Source of the DNA: Paraglaciecola sp. L3A3 | GTDB taxonomy: Bacteria > Pseudomonadota > Gammaproteobacteria > Enterobacterales > Alteromonadaceae | NCBI RefSeq assembly: GCF_009796765.1 | Contig: NZ_CP047023.1 | Span: 4,447,501 to 4,511,500, forward strand | DNA: 64,000 bases | Reading direction: 5' to 3' | Shown: piece after piece, positions 36,318-43,427 of the stretch | Numbering within the stretch: position 1 is the stretch's first letter | How the letters are laid out: each line of letters begins with the position of its first letter | Position numbers and translations under genes: made by a program | The notes under the pieces: model-generated | What the model was told of the DNA's origin: nothing | The model's input: the letters and a program-made list of their open reading frames with translations, nothing else | The model's database searches: none

Positions 36318-36474
36318 ATATCCACCTACGTTACACGTGGAATGCTCTAAGAAATTAAGTAAAGATTATCCTATTGGGACTAAATTTCTATTAACCGCTA
36401 AGTTAACTGATAGAGAAGATGGAGGTGAATATCTTTATAGTTATTATGGCTGGAAGTATAAAGTCTCCCCATAA
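36253..36474 (+). CDS. Small ORF overlapping the TIR gene end (possible frameshifted C-terminus)
   Basis: The 73-codon frame lies in +1 relative to the TIR gene and overlaps its last 65 bases. Its residues from about position 12 (SIVIRPVAGHKYPPTLHVEC with SKKLSKDYPIGTKFLL after) read like a compact conserved beta-rich domain, also seen as a small stand-alone or C-terminal module. No ribosome-binding site precedes any of its Met codons. Either a +1 shift has split one TIR protein of about 280 residues, or this is a translationally coupled small protein. After its stop comes GACGTTATCC, a possible remnant R' core. Confidence 0.5.
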   Translation: MMKKKFKSMIGSIVIRPVAGHKYPPTLHVECSKKLSKDYPIGTKFLLTAKLTDREDGGEYLYSYYGWKYKVSP

Positions 36475-36954
36475 GTAGACGTTATCCAAACTTAGCTAGA
36501 CACCCATTGTAACAAAACTATTAAAAACACATAAAATCAATATGTTAACAACCTTTACGTATAGAGATTAAAGTAAATTTCGAGGACATAACATTGATTT
36601 TTCTAGCCGCTATCGACTGCTTTTTCCCTCTGTGTGCTCCGTCTGTGACAATTTCTTTTGATCTTTTCTAGGTCGTTCCATTTATGGCGTCTATTTTTCA
36701 ATATTGACGGGCTAAAGCCACGACCTACAGGTGATGCAGAGCTTTCCCTTCATAACGTATTAACTCTCTGTGCTCCTCTGTGACAAGTTTTAAACTTTTT
36801 CTATCAGAAAAAGCCATTAAACACTACCTTCAACGGACATAAAACACCCCTTAAGAATAATTAATTATCGCAAAACAATAATTAATTATTGCTTTTTATT
36901 TTCAACTTCACTATATTCTTGTTCAATTATTGGGTATTTAAAAAGGAAATAGTC
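36475..36954. other. Intergenic region with repeat family B copy
   Basis: About 480 bases with no supported gene. It contains a family B repeat (36507-36556). Two imperfect copies of CTCTGTGnnCTCCnTCTGTGACAA lie near 36637-36656 and 36765-36785. The promoter of the DUF2975 gene is presumably in the AT-rich last 100 bases. Confidence 0.5.
36507..36556 (+). repeat. Interspersed repeat family B, copy 1
   Basis: CATTGTAAC, then TTAAAAACA, then ATAAAATCAATATGTTAACA and ACCTTTA. It aligns without large gaps to 42599-42652 and more loosely to 39182-39236. Confidence 0.65.
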
Positions 36955-37473
36955 ATGTCTAGCCATAATCAACAAGCGCTGTATCAAAAAATTTCTAAAG
37001 TTTGCGGTGTGTGTATTCCCGTTATTTATTTTTTAATTGCTTTAATGATATTTGCCGTTTTTGCCATTCCCACTTTGATATTTTTCACGGATGGAATGTT
37101 TACCTTAAATGGTTCTAATGAAATTGACTTGGCGAGTATTAGTAGTGTTACAAAAGTTATTTTAGCGATAAGTTCGTTTATTTTAATTGGTATAGGATTT
37201 CGTATTTTATGGCTAATATTGAATATTGTTCAAAGGTTTAAGCAGCAAGAAATTTTTAGTCAAAAAAATGCGAACTTGGCTAATTCAGTGGCTTTTTTAA
37301 TGTTAATGGCCTTTATTGGAGAATTTATTCTGAATATTTACCTGACAGTAATAACGGGAAATTTAAAGTTAAGTATACCCGAAAACCTAGCCACTCTTGT
37401 TTTTGTCTATGTTAGCGCGTGGATCTTGAGTATTGGCTCTCAGCTAAAAGCTGAAAATGACTTAACGGTTTAG
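36955..37473 (+). CDS. DUF2975 membrane protein
   Basis: The 172-residue protein from the ATG at 36955 (AAAAAGGAAAT precedes it) has four membrane helices at about residues 15-40, 60-85, 105-125 and 145-165. It belongs to the DUF2975 group of small membrane proteins, whose gene is nearly always followed by a short Cro/C1-type regulator, as it is here 8 bases later. The pair is of unknown function. Confidence 0.8.
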   Translation: MSSHNQQALYQKISKVCGVCIPVIYFLIALMIFAVFAIPTLIFFTDGMFTLNGSNEIDLASISSVTKVILAISSFILIGIGFRILWLILNIVQRFKQQEIFSQKNANLANSVAFLMLMAFIGEFILNIYLTVITGNLKLSIPENLATLVFVYVSAWILSIGSQLKAENDLTV

Positions 37474-37481
37474 GATTTGCT

Positions 37482-37697
37482 ATGCCAATTATTGTTAATT
37501 TAGATGTAATGTTAGCGAAGCGAAAAATGCGCTCTAATGAACTGGCTGCACGTATAGGTATCACAGCTCAAAACCTATCTATCTTAAAAGCAGGTCGAGC
37601 CAAAGCAGTGCGTTTTGAAACCTTAGAAAAAATTTGTGAAGCGTTAGATTGCCAACCAGGTGATTTATTGGAATTTAGCAAAAAAGATAATCAATAG
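37482..37697 (+). CDS. Short Cro/C1-type HTH regulator
   Basis: The 71-residue protein is a single helix-turn-helix domain of the YozG/HTH_26 type (MLAKRKMRSNELAARIGITA and QNLSILKAGRAKAVRFETLE). Co-transcribed with the DUF2975 gene and probably controls that small operon. Confidence 0.85.
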   Translation: MPIIVNLDVMLAKRKMRSNELAARIGITAQNLSILKAGRAKAVRFETLEKICEALDCQPGDLLEFSKKDNQ

Positions 37698-37724
37698 TCG
37701 TATTGATTTTTTTAAATGCTTACT

Positions 37725-37795
37725 GATACCAATCCGCATTAATAAGTATGCACTCAGCGAGAATTTAAATGAGCCTAATCAAAGCGCTTGGATGA
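37725..37795 (+). repeat. Repeat family C, copy 2
   Basis: GATACCAATCCGCATTAATA, then AGTATGCACTCAGCGA, matches the order of blocks in the element at 6619-6677 (ATACCAA, CGC, AATAAATAA, CGCAGCGA). The right terminal inverted repeat is not intact here. Confidence 0.5.
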
Positions 37796-37874
37796 ATCTT
37801 TTTATTACAAAACAGCCAGTTGTCTTTTGAGTTCGAGCAACACAGAGTAAGTTCATTTAAAACTCGCCTGTAAG

Positions 37875-37966
37875 GAATGCCCAGCGGCTTTTGCCCTGCG
37901 TTCTCGGTAATTGAAAGGGAACACCATGTGTAGCGACGCCCTGTTCAAAAGCCGCTGGACGCATTC
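37875..37966. repeat. Long inverted repeat with 12-bp perfect core arms
   Basis: CAGCGGCTTTTG (37882-37893) and CAAAAGCCGCTG (37946-37957) are exact complements. Outside them GAATGC and GCATTC pair as well, with a one- to two-base bulge. The 52-base interior contains GGTAATTGAAAGGGAACACC. It lies between two 3' ends (HTH gene and MBL gene), so it could act as a terminator region. The interior is too long for a simple one, however, and it looks like a dispersed structured element. Confidence 0.65.
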
Positions 37967-38004
37967 TGAATGACGACTAATTCAACTGGAAAATTAATGT
38001 GCGC

Positions 38005-38772
38005 CTAAGTTAAGTCTACAGTCTCTCCATCATTTGGGATGATGAACTGTTTAGTTAAATTATGGTCTTTTAATATAGCTGTCAAGCCTTTGCGGCTTAT
38101 GCGACAATGGTCTAAAGCTTCCATATGATTACCTATAATCAATCCTTTACTTATTGATGCCAATTCAACAATTTCTGTTTCATTTAGTAATAAAGGTGCA
38201 CCAATATCAAACTGCGCTTTTCCCGTTGGTGCAACAATATAATCAGGTTGGTTATCACGTATAAATCTGCGGATTTCATCCGTTAGAATTGTATCCCCCA
38301 TTAAATAAAGGCTAGGTTCATTTTTCAGCTTAATATAATAGCCTACACCATGTTCCATGAAAGGAGTTAACCATCCACTAGTATGCTTTGCTGGAATTTG
38401 ATTTATTGTACCGTCGAAAAAAGAACCACACTTTTCTTTCAATACACTGGTGTGGATACCTTTCTTATTTAAATAGGTAGAATCGTGATAAGTACAAAAT
38501 GTTGTAATTTTATTTTTTTTCAACCAATGTACACCTGCCCTATCTAAATGATCAAAATGTCCTTTTTGACAATGAGTAATTAATGCATAGTCAATACGAG
38601 CTTTCAATTTATAGAATGCTTCAGGTAATTCAACTAATGGGTTTCGTAGATTGCTTTTATAGTAACGCAGTTTGGGCAGCGTTGATTTCTTTGAAAGCAT
38701 AGGGTCAACTAAAATACAGGCTCCCTTAACTTCAATTACGATAGTAGCATTTCTAATTTGGGTGATTTTCAT
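38005..38772 (-). CDS. MBL-fold metallohydrolase (UlaG-like)
   Basis: The 255-residue protein has an MBL pattern: ILVDPMLSKK at the start of the fold, metal site THCQKGHFDHLD (an expanded HxHxDH with the first His two positions further away), AKHTSGW, YLMGDTIL and GNHMEALDH. Substrate unknown. It is transcribed divergently from a MerR-type gene and has a MerR-type promoter. Confidence 0.82.
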   Translation of the reverse strand: MKITQIRNATIVIEVKGACILVDPMLSKKSTLPKLRYYKSNLRNPLVELPEAFYKLKARIDYALITHCQKGHFDHLDRAGVHWLKKNKITTFCTYHDSTYLNKKGIHTSVLKEKCGSFFDGTINQIPAKHTSGWLTPFMEHGVGYYIKLKNEPSLYLMGDTILTDEIRRFIRDNQPDYIVAPTGKAQFDIGAPLLLNETEIVELASISKGLIIGNHMEALDHCRISRKGLTAILKDHNLTKQFIIPNDGETVDLT

Positions 38773-38796
38773 AGCTTATCCTCTTTAAAGATAACT

Positions 38797-38827
38797 ATGG
38801 TAAAGTGTTAAGTTACTCCACAGTCAA
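38797..38827 (-). promoter_or_regulatory. MerR-type promoter of the MBL gene
   Basis: On the minus strand TTGACT (-35) and TACCAT (-10) are separated by exactly 19 bases, the elongated spacer that marks MerR-activated promoters. The spacer holds a partial dyad GTGGAGT-N8-ACTTTAC. The -35 end is about 10 bases from the start codon of the MerR gene, so binding would also control the regulator. Confidence 0.7.
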
Positions 38828-38837
38828 CGTTAATAGT

Positions 38838-39170
38838 ATGAAAATTTCGGAATTGGAAAAAAAAGTAGGACTTTCTCGCGATACTCTTCGTTATTACGAA
38901 AAAGTAGGCGTGCTGACTCCCCCCTTGCGAGCAGATAACGGTTATAGACACTATGGCAAAACCCAACTGGATGAGCTTGCTTTTATTGAGCGCGGTAAAG
39001 CTATAGGATTTACATTGTCTGAAATTAAGAGGGGGTATGAGCAATATAAAACGTTGGGGAAACTATGCCCTGAGTTCATTAAACAGCTACAAGAAAAAAA
39101 AGAAATGTTCAATAAGCGTATTTCTAAGGACTGTGTTGCGATTGCTGAGATAGATAAAATGTTAGAGTAA
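38838..39170 (+). CDS. MerR-family transcriptional regulator
   Basis: The 110-residue protein from the ATG at 38838 (MKISELEKKVGLSRDTLRYY) is a MerR winged-helix domain followed by a dimerising helix. The Cys in KLCPEF is the only cysteine near the effector region apart from one further on (KDCVAI). An upstream in-frame start would place coding sequence inside the promoter and is rejected. Divergent from the MBL-fold gene, its probable target. Confidence 0.88.
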   Translation: MKISELEKKVGLSRDTLRYYEKVGVLTPPLRADNGYRHYGKTQLDELAFIERGKAIGFTLSEIKRGYEQYKTLGKLCPEFIKQLQEKKEMFNKRISKDCVAIAEIDKMLE

Positions 39171-39181
39171 TTTATAAAACA

Positions 39182-39236
39182 TTGTAAAAAATTAAATAAA
39201 AAGCTTATAAAATCAATATTTTAAAAAATTTTCCAT
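39182..39236 (+). repeat. Repeat family B, copy 2 (diverged)
   Basis: CATTGTAA, AAATTAAATAAAAAGC and TATAAAATCAATATTTTAA follow the order of the copies at 36507 and 42599 but are more AT-drifted. Confidence 0.5.
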
Positions 39237-39417
39237 TTGAAGATTAAAATCAATGTGGGCCAGACCATCCAATCTACCAGCCACTATTTACTACTACCGA
39301 ACCTGAACTCGGGTTAAGAATGGGTTCCTGCTAACGACATGCAGGATGACGAACTTTGAAGCTAGCTAAAAACGACCTACTATTTATATTTTGCTTTTTC
39401 TATCCACCAGCCACTGC

Positions 39418-40053
39418 TTACTCGCTACTGCTTTGAAGGATGGATTCCATAAGCGTTACTTCTCCTTTACAAGCTTTAGGATCATTTGTAGGGTTACTGT
39501 CAATTACGGTCTTAAGTATGTTGCGTTTATACCCTTCTGGGCAGCGATAGCATTTTTTGGTTAAGGTGCCTGCCCATGAACCATCAGGGCATCCTTTTTC
39601 TCCTATTTTGTTGGCCGCTTTGTAGATGTATTTGACCTTTGGTTTGCACTGAGGATTGCCTTTATTTTCTTTAATTCGAGCGGGTTTATAACCCGCTGGG
39701 CAGGTCCAACACGCTTTATTTTTATACCAAACCTCTTTTGATTTGCACGTTATGTTTAATAAGCCTGTTGGTTCACTATGGCGTTCTGCTTTAATGTAAT
39801 TTTTTGCTTTTCTACAGTGTTTTGGGTTGCTTGGATCACCCGCCATTTTAGCTAAATGGTTACTAAACCCTGTAGGGCATTCCCAGCATTCACCTTTATA
39901 TTTTGTGATGCCTTTTTGAAAATCGGAACATGTTAATTTTGTCCCGTCTGCGATCGCCGCAGTGTATTCATTAACTTTATAAAAACTCAGAAAACCAAAT
40001 CCCACTGCGATCACCAGGATCAATAGGGTAAATTTATAAATATAGTTAATCAT
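39418..40053 (-). CDS. Membrane-anchored protein with three Cys-rich repeats
   Basis: The 211-residue protein has one N-terminal membrane helix (residues 6-25), then three repeats of about 50 residues, each with the pattern C-x(9-13)-C-[WY]-x-C-P-x-G-[FY]-x(14-20)-C. The cores are ECWECPTGF, ACWTCPAGY and KCYRCPEGY. Each repeat has four cysteines and could form two disulphides outside the membrane. GAGGG lies 7-11 bases before the ATG. No family is recognised and it has no operon partner. Confidence 0.7.
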   Translation of the reverse strand: MINYIYKFTLLILVIAVGFGFLSFYKVNEYTAAIADGTKLTCSDFQKGITKYKGECWECPTGFSNHLAKMAGDPSNPKHCRKAKNYIKAERHSEPTGLLNITCKSKEVWYKNKACWTCPAGYKPARIKENKGNPQCKPKVKYIYKAANKIGEKGCPDGSWAGTLTKKCYRCPEGYKRNILKTVIDSNPTNDPKACKGEVTLMESILQSSSE

Positions 40054-40144
40054 GGTATTCCCTCAGTTGCTTTGCATAAGATATCTACTCTTAAAACAGC
40101 TATTCTTAAGGGCAAACACAGAGACGGTCATATATAAAATTTTA

Positions 40145-40166
40145 CTTAACCTGAACTCGGGTTAAG
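40145..40166. repeat. Palindrome CTTAACCTGA-AC-TCGGGTTAAG
   Basis: Ten-base arms with one G-T pair and a 2-base centre. A second copy lies at 39299-39317, and related sequences end the family A repeats (CTTAWCCAGTAYTCAGGTTA). It may be the part of family A that survives alone. Confidence 0.55.
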
Positions 40167-40289
40167 AAGTGTTATGTAATTTTAATTTACAATTAAAATT
40201 CAAATAGTTAAAAACAAACATTCATTTTTATTTACATCAACGGTCGCTCTATGACGAAATTTTTCGTGGAGAGCAAGGCAAATTGTCGT

Positions 40290-40382
40290 ACGCAATAAGG
40301 TGTTATTACTAAACAATCCAACACAGCTAGGCGCAACAAGAGCGTTATTGAGAGGCTCGGCTTATCCCGAGCTCAAGTTACT
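40290..40382 (+). repeat. Interspersed repeat family A, copy 2
   Basis: GCAATAAGGTGTTATTACTA, AACAATCCAACACAGCTAGG, ACAAGAGCGTTATTGAGAGG, CTCGGCTTATCC and a palindromic end. Same order as the copies at 2955-3075 (reverse) and 42498-42588. Confidence 0.75.
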
Positions 40383-40633
40383 TATTGTATGCATACTGAA
40401 AAAGCTATTACAACATGTAGAGAAGGATTTGAACTTGCTGGGGGGAACAATTAAGCAGGGCTACTTTCATTTTTTGCATTGTTGGTAACACAACTCTCAA
40501 TTTTTAATTTTTAATGGATCTGCTCCTTGGGTATTACTCATTATTTTAAACATTGATTAACTCATACAGTTAGCGTTACAGTGGGTTAAAATATAAACCT
40601 AATTAATACCATCAGGCATAAAGTAATTTTGCT

Positions 40634-41419
40634 ATGAAAAAGAAGGTGCAAATATTGTTGCTGTTCCTTTTTTATGCTTTACCAATAGGTGTAACGGCAG
40701 AAACTTTAATATCCTATTGTCGAAATTATTCCCCAGAGTTGTTTTTTAAGAATGGGAGATGTTCAGGTGCCGTGCCTGATTTAGCTACAGATATTTTTGC
40801 CAAGCTTGGGCATGACATAGTATGGATACAACAACCGCCACTGGGACGATCAGTGAGAGAAGCCAAACAAGGCAAGGTTGATTTATTAATCATGCACTCG
40901 ATGACCCCAGAAAGGCAGATATTTTTGCATCCTGTTGAATATGCTTCACCTACTAGAGTTTTATTTTTTTATAAGTCACCTAAATTTACATCTGATATTG
41001 ACTCCTATGAAGCACTTAAAAAAGTCACTCTAGGCGCAATTCGAAATGTTTTTTATTCTCCATCTTTTTCAAAACTAGATAGTCATAGGCTTGTATTAGT
41101 TGATAAAACAGAACAACTTTTAGCTATGCTAGAGTTAGGCAGAATAGATGTTGCGGTAACTTCTGCTTATCATTATATAGAGCTATTTGATGGGCGTTTT
41201 AACAAGGTGTCGTTAAAAGATTCTTTTATAAATCCTATGTATATAAGCATATCCAAAAGATCAAAAGCGGCTAAGTACTACGCTAAGGTATCAGCTATAA
41301 TGTTGGACTATCGTAAAAGCGGCAAAGTCGATAAATACTTTAAAAAATACGGTATGCCTGCTCCCCCACAAATTTTTGAAAAAACGTTAAAAGCAATAGA
41401 TGGAAAAAGCCAAAGATAA
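40634..41419 (+). CDS. Periplasmic solute-binding protein (family 3)
   Basis: The 261-residue protein has a signal peptide of about 23 residues (ending GVTAE) and the SBP_bac_3 fold (FKNGRCSGAVPDLATDIFAK, GRSVREAKQGKVDLLI, GRIDVAVTS). It has no permease or ATPase nearby. Such orphans in this order often serve as sensory or uptake accessory proteins. Ligand unknown. Confidence 0.8.
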   Translation: MKKKVQILLLFLFYALPIGVTAETLISYCRNYSPELFFKNGRCSGAVPDLATDIFAKLGHDIVWIQQPPLGRSVREAKQGKVDLLIMHSMTPERQIFLHPVEYASPTRVLFFYKSPKFTSDIDSYEALKKVTLGAIRNVFYSPSFSKLDSHRLVLVDKTEQLLAMLELGRIDVAVTSAYHYIELFDGRFNKVSLKDSFINPMYISISKRSKAAKYYAKVSAIMLDYRKSGKVDKYFKKYGMPAPPQIFEKTLKAIDGKSQR

Positions 41420-41663
41420 ATGCATTTGAACCACATAGATCACTGGGGTTTAAAGGCATAGTAAAACATAAAATATCTAGGCATGGCATAATTATATCAA
41501 CGGCATCTTTAGTGCGAATTTTAAATGTAAGATACTGTCTATATTCAGGCTGGTACTATTTTATTATGAGCATAAGCGCTGATGACCAAATATATAATTT
41601 GTCTGAAACCTTTCATCAACTTATCAGCCATTACTAACCCGCTTGGAAGCAGAGTTTATACAT

Positions 41664-42245
41664 ATGAAGACAATATACCTATACGCCATTCTTAGTTCGA
41701 TATGTTTTTTAGCTCAACCAAGTATGGCTGGCGAGGTAAAAAAAGGAGAAGGTTTATCACAACAAGTATTCGAAAATATTGTCAAAAACAATCCAAGTAT
41801 TTACCCTAAATTATGGCAAACCATAGAGCAGGTAACCCAGCAAGAAGTTGATGTTTATATCAAACCAAACAAAAAATCTCTGGGCATGGCGCAAGGGAAA
41901 CACAGTATTTACCTCACTCCTAAAATGTTTCTAAGAGAAATGAAAACCCACCCAGAAGATAGATTGATAGTTGTAGTGCTTCACGAATATGGCCATATCC
42001 TCTACAACAGAAAGGCCGGAAAACACACCAAAGACAAGTCAGCCAGAGAATACGCAGCCTTTAAATATTCAGTCAAACATGCTGTAGCCATGGCAGAAAA
42101 TGGTGACACTGGCCCGATTAAACAACTACTAAAGTATCTGCCTTTACGCGTCAAAAACGGGAAACAATTAGATCCCCACACAGTCGCCTTAAAAAAACTC
42201 ACTCGAGAAACCTTCTGGAAAGCAGTAGTCAAAAAATACAGTTAG
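41664..42245 (+). CDS. Exported HEYGH metallopeptidase-like protein
   Basis: The 193-residue protein has a signal peptide (MKTIYLYAILSSICFLAQPS) and zinc-binding motif VVLHEYGHILYN at about residues 103-114, with REYAAFKYS about 20 residues later as a possible third-ligand region. Its size and layout suggest a minimal gluzincin-type peptidase. I prefer the ATG at 41664. A TTG at 41643 would add seven residues before the signal. Confidence 0.72.
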   Translation: MKTIYLYAILSSICFLAQPSMAGEVKKGEGLSQQVFENIVKNNPSIYPKLWQTIEQVTQQEVDVYIKPNKKSLGMAQGKHSIYLTPKMFLREMKTHPEDRLIVVVLHEYGHILYNRKAGKHTKDKSAREYAAFKYSVKHAVAMAENGDTGPIKQLLKYLPLRVKNGKQLDPHTVALKKLTRETFWKAVVKKYS

Positions 42246-42497
42246 TTCTTAAAATTCCAAACTTCACTACTTTAAAAGATATCGCCTATTCTATAAAAGA
42301 AACGAATTAATCCTAATAGTAGCTGTTAAATCAATCACAGCTGTCTCAAAACATTTAGGATGATTTCCTTGTAAATCAACCTTATAAAATTTTTAGCGTT
42401 TGCCATAGGTAATTGAGAAATCTGTTTAAATTATCTAACCTGAGTTCTGGATAAGAAATATCGTCTAATCTGGATTTGTCATTACAATTCAATAGCT

Positions 42498-42588
42498 TAA
42501 TAACGTGTTATTGCTAGACAATCCAACGCCGCTAGACACAAAAAGAGCGTTATCGAGAGGTTCGGCTTAACCAGTACTCAGGTTATCT
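42498..42588 (+). repeat. Interspersed repeat family A, copy 3
   Basis: TAATAACGTGTTATTGCTAG, ACAATCCAACGCCGCTAGAC, AAAAAGAGCGTTATCGAGAG, GTTCGGCTTAACCAGTACTC and AGGTTA. It is nearly identical to the reverse complement of copy 1 over the shared blocks. Confidence 0.78.
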
Positions 42589-42598
42589 AATACCTACG

Positions 42599-42652
42599 TC
42601 ATTGTAACTGAATAATTAAAAACAAAATAAAATCAATATCTTAACAACTTTA
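42599..42652 (+). repeat. Repeat family B, copy 3
   Basis: CATTGTAACTGAATAATTAA, AAACAAAATAAAATCAATAT, CTTAACAACTTTA. Closely matches copy 1 at 36507-36556. Confidence 0.68.
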
Positions 42653-42827
42653 TTTTATTGAATACTAAAAATTGGATTCCAGCTAACTAGATGTCGAAAT
42701 ATCGAACTTTAAAGCCAGTCATAGCTATCTACTACTTTTATCTTTTCCAACCTCCTATTTCCTAGCTACTGCTTTACTCATCCATTACTATGTGTGCTCT
42801 TTCAGTCACCTATGGCCATTAGCCTTT

Positions 42828-43295
42828 ATGCAAACAGAAACGCCACAAGCCGAAGAGCAAGATCAACTTTTTAATAAAAAAAATAAAGTCTCAATCTGGG
42901 CTTCTAATTATCCTTATGCTGATATACCAGATGAATATTTTGAAGAGACCTTTTTCAAAAATAATAAACGCGCTAAAAACACTTGGTCGGCTAATTACAA
43001 TATTCGGTATTTTTTACCTGAAGATATGGAAACTAACGGTTCTCATGATGGTTTGATTGATATTCGTGATGCTGCTGGTCAGTGTTCTTGTTCAAGTTCT
43101 TATATTGTTAATCTTATGAGTAAGGCTAAAAAGAACAAACTAGAACAAGTGAGCTGGATAATTTTATTGTTTGAACAAGAATACAGCGCAAAACTAAGTG
43201 GTGTAGCTAATGATGAGTACACCACATTCTTAGGGGCATTTAATTATGATCCCTATAGCGAAAGTTTACTTGATGAAGAACAAGTAGACGGCTAA
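42828..43295 (+). CDS. Immunity protein 22 (Imm22)-like protein
   Basis: The 155-residue protein from the ATG at 42828 resembles the Imm22 family: KVSIWASNYPYADIPDEYFE, a middle strand NIRYFLPEDMETN, and a helical end with VSWIILLFEQEY. Imm22 proteins protect against polymorphic toxins, but no toxin gene lies next to it. It may be an orphan immunity gene or have another role. The assignment rests on pattern memory. Confidence 0.6.
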   Translation: MQTETPQAEEQDQLFNKKNKVSIWASNYPYADIPDEYFEETFFKNNKRAKNTWSANYNIRYFLPEDMETNGSHDGLIDIRDAAGQCSCSSSYIVNLMSKAKKNKLEQVSWIILLFEQEYSAKLSGVANDEYTTFLGAFNYDPYSESLLDEEQVDG

Positions 43296-43326
43296 ATTTA
43301 TATAAAAACTATCGGCTCACCACGTT

Positions 43327-43344
43327 TCTGACCTATTGGTCAGA
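43327..43344. promoter_or_regulatory. Candidate operator upstream of the NCS2 permease
   Basis: TCTGACCTATTGGTCAGA has perfect 7-bp arms and lies 84-101 bases before the permease ATG. A related site TCTGAGCGGTCAGA is found at 45117-45130 before the TonB receptor gene. Confidence 0.45.
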
Positions 43345-43427
43345 TTCTTGCTTTCCTTTGATTATTCATCACAAGATGATTAAGAATATTACTGACTCAA
43401 TACATGAGTAAGTTAAAAGGAAAACGA

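Larger units (their letters stand above)
40054..40633. other. Intergenic region with palindrome and repeat family A copy
   Basis: No supported gene. A 62-codon plus frame at 40300-40488 lies in the repeat and is not taken as coding. The 22-base palindrome CTTAACCTGA-AC-TCGGGTTAAG lies at 40145-40166 and a near-copy lies at 39299-39317. Repeat family A follows at 40290-40382. Confidence 0.5.
42246..42827. other. Intergenic region with repeats A and B
   Basis: No supported gene. Repeat family A (42498-42588) and family B (42599-42652) lie next to each other. A palindrome half AACCTGAGTTCTGGATAAGA, similar to the family A end, is at 42438-42457. Confidence 0.5.

Noticed and set aside
40300..40488. 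62-codon plus-strand ORF
   Set aside because: Lies in repeat family A and shows no coding features.
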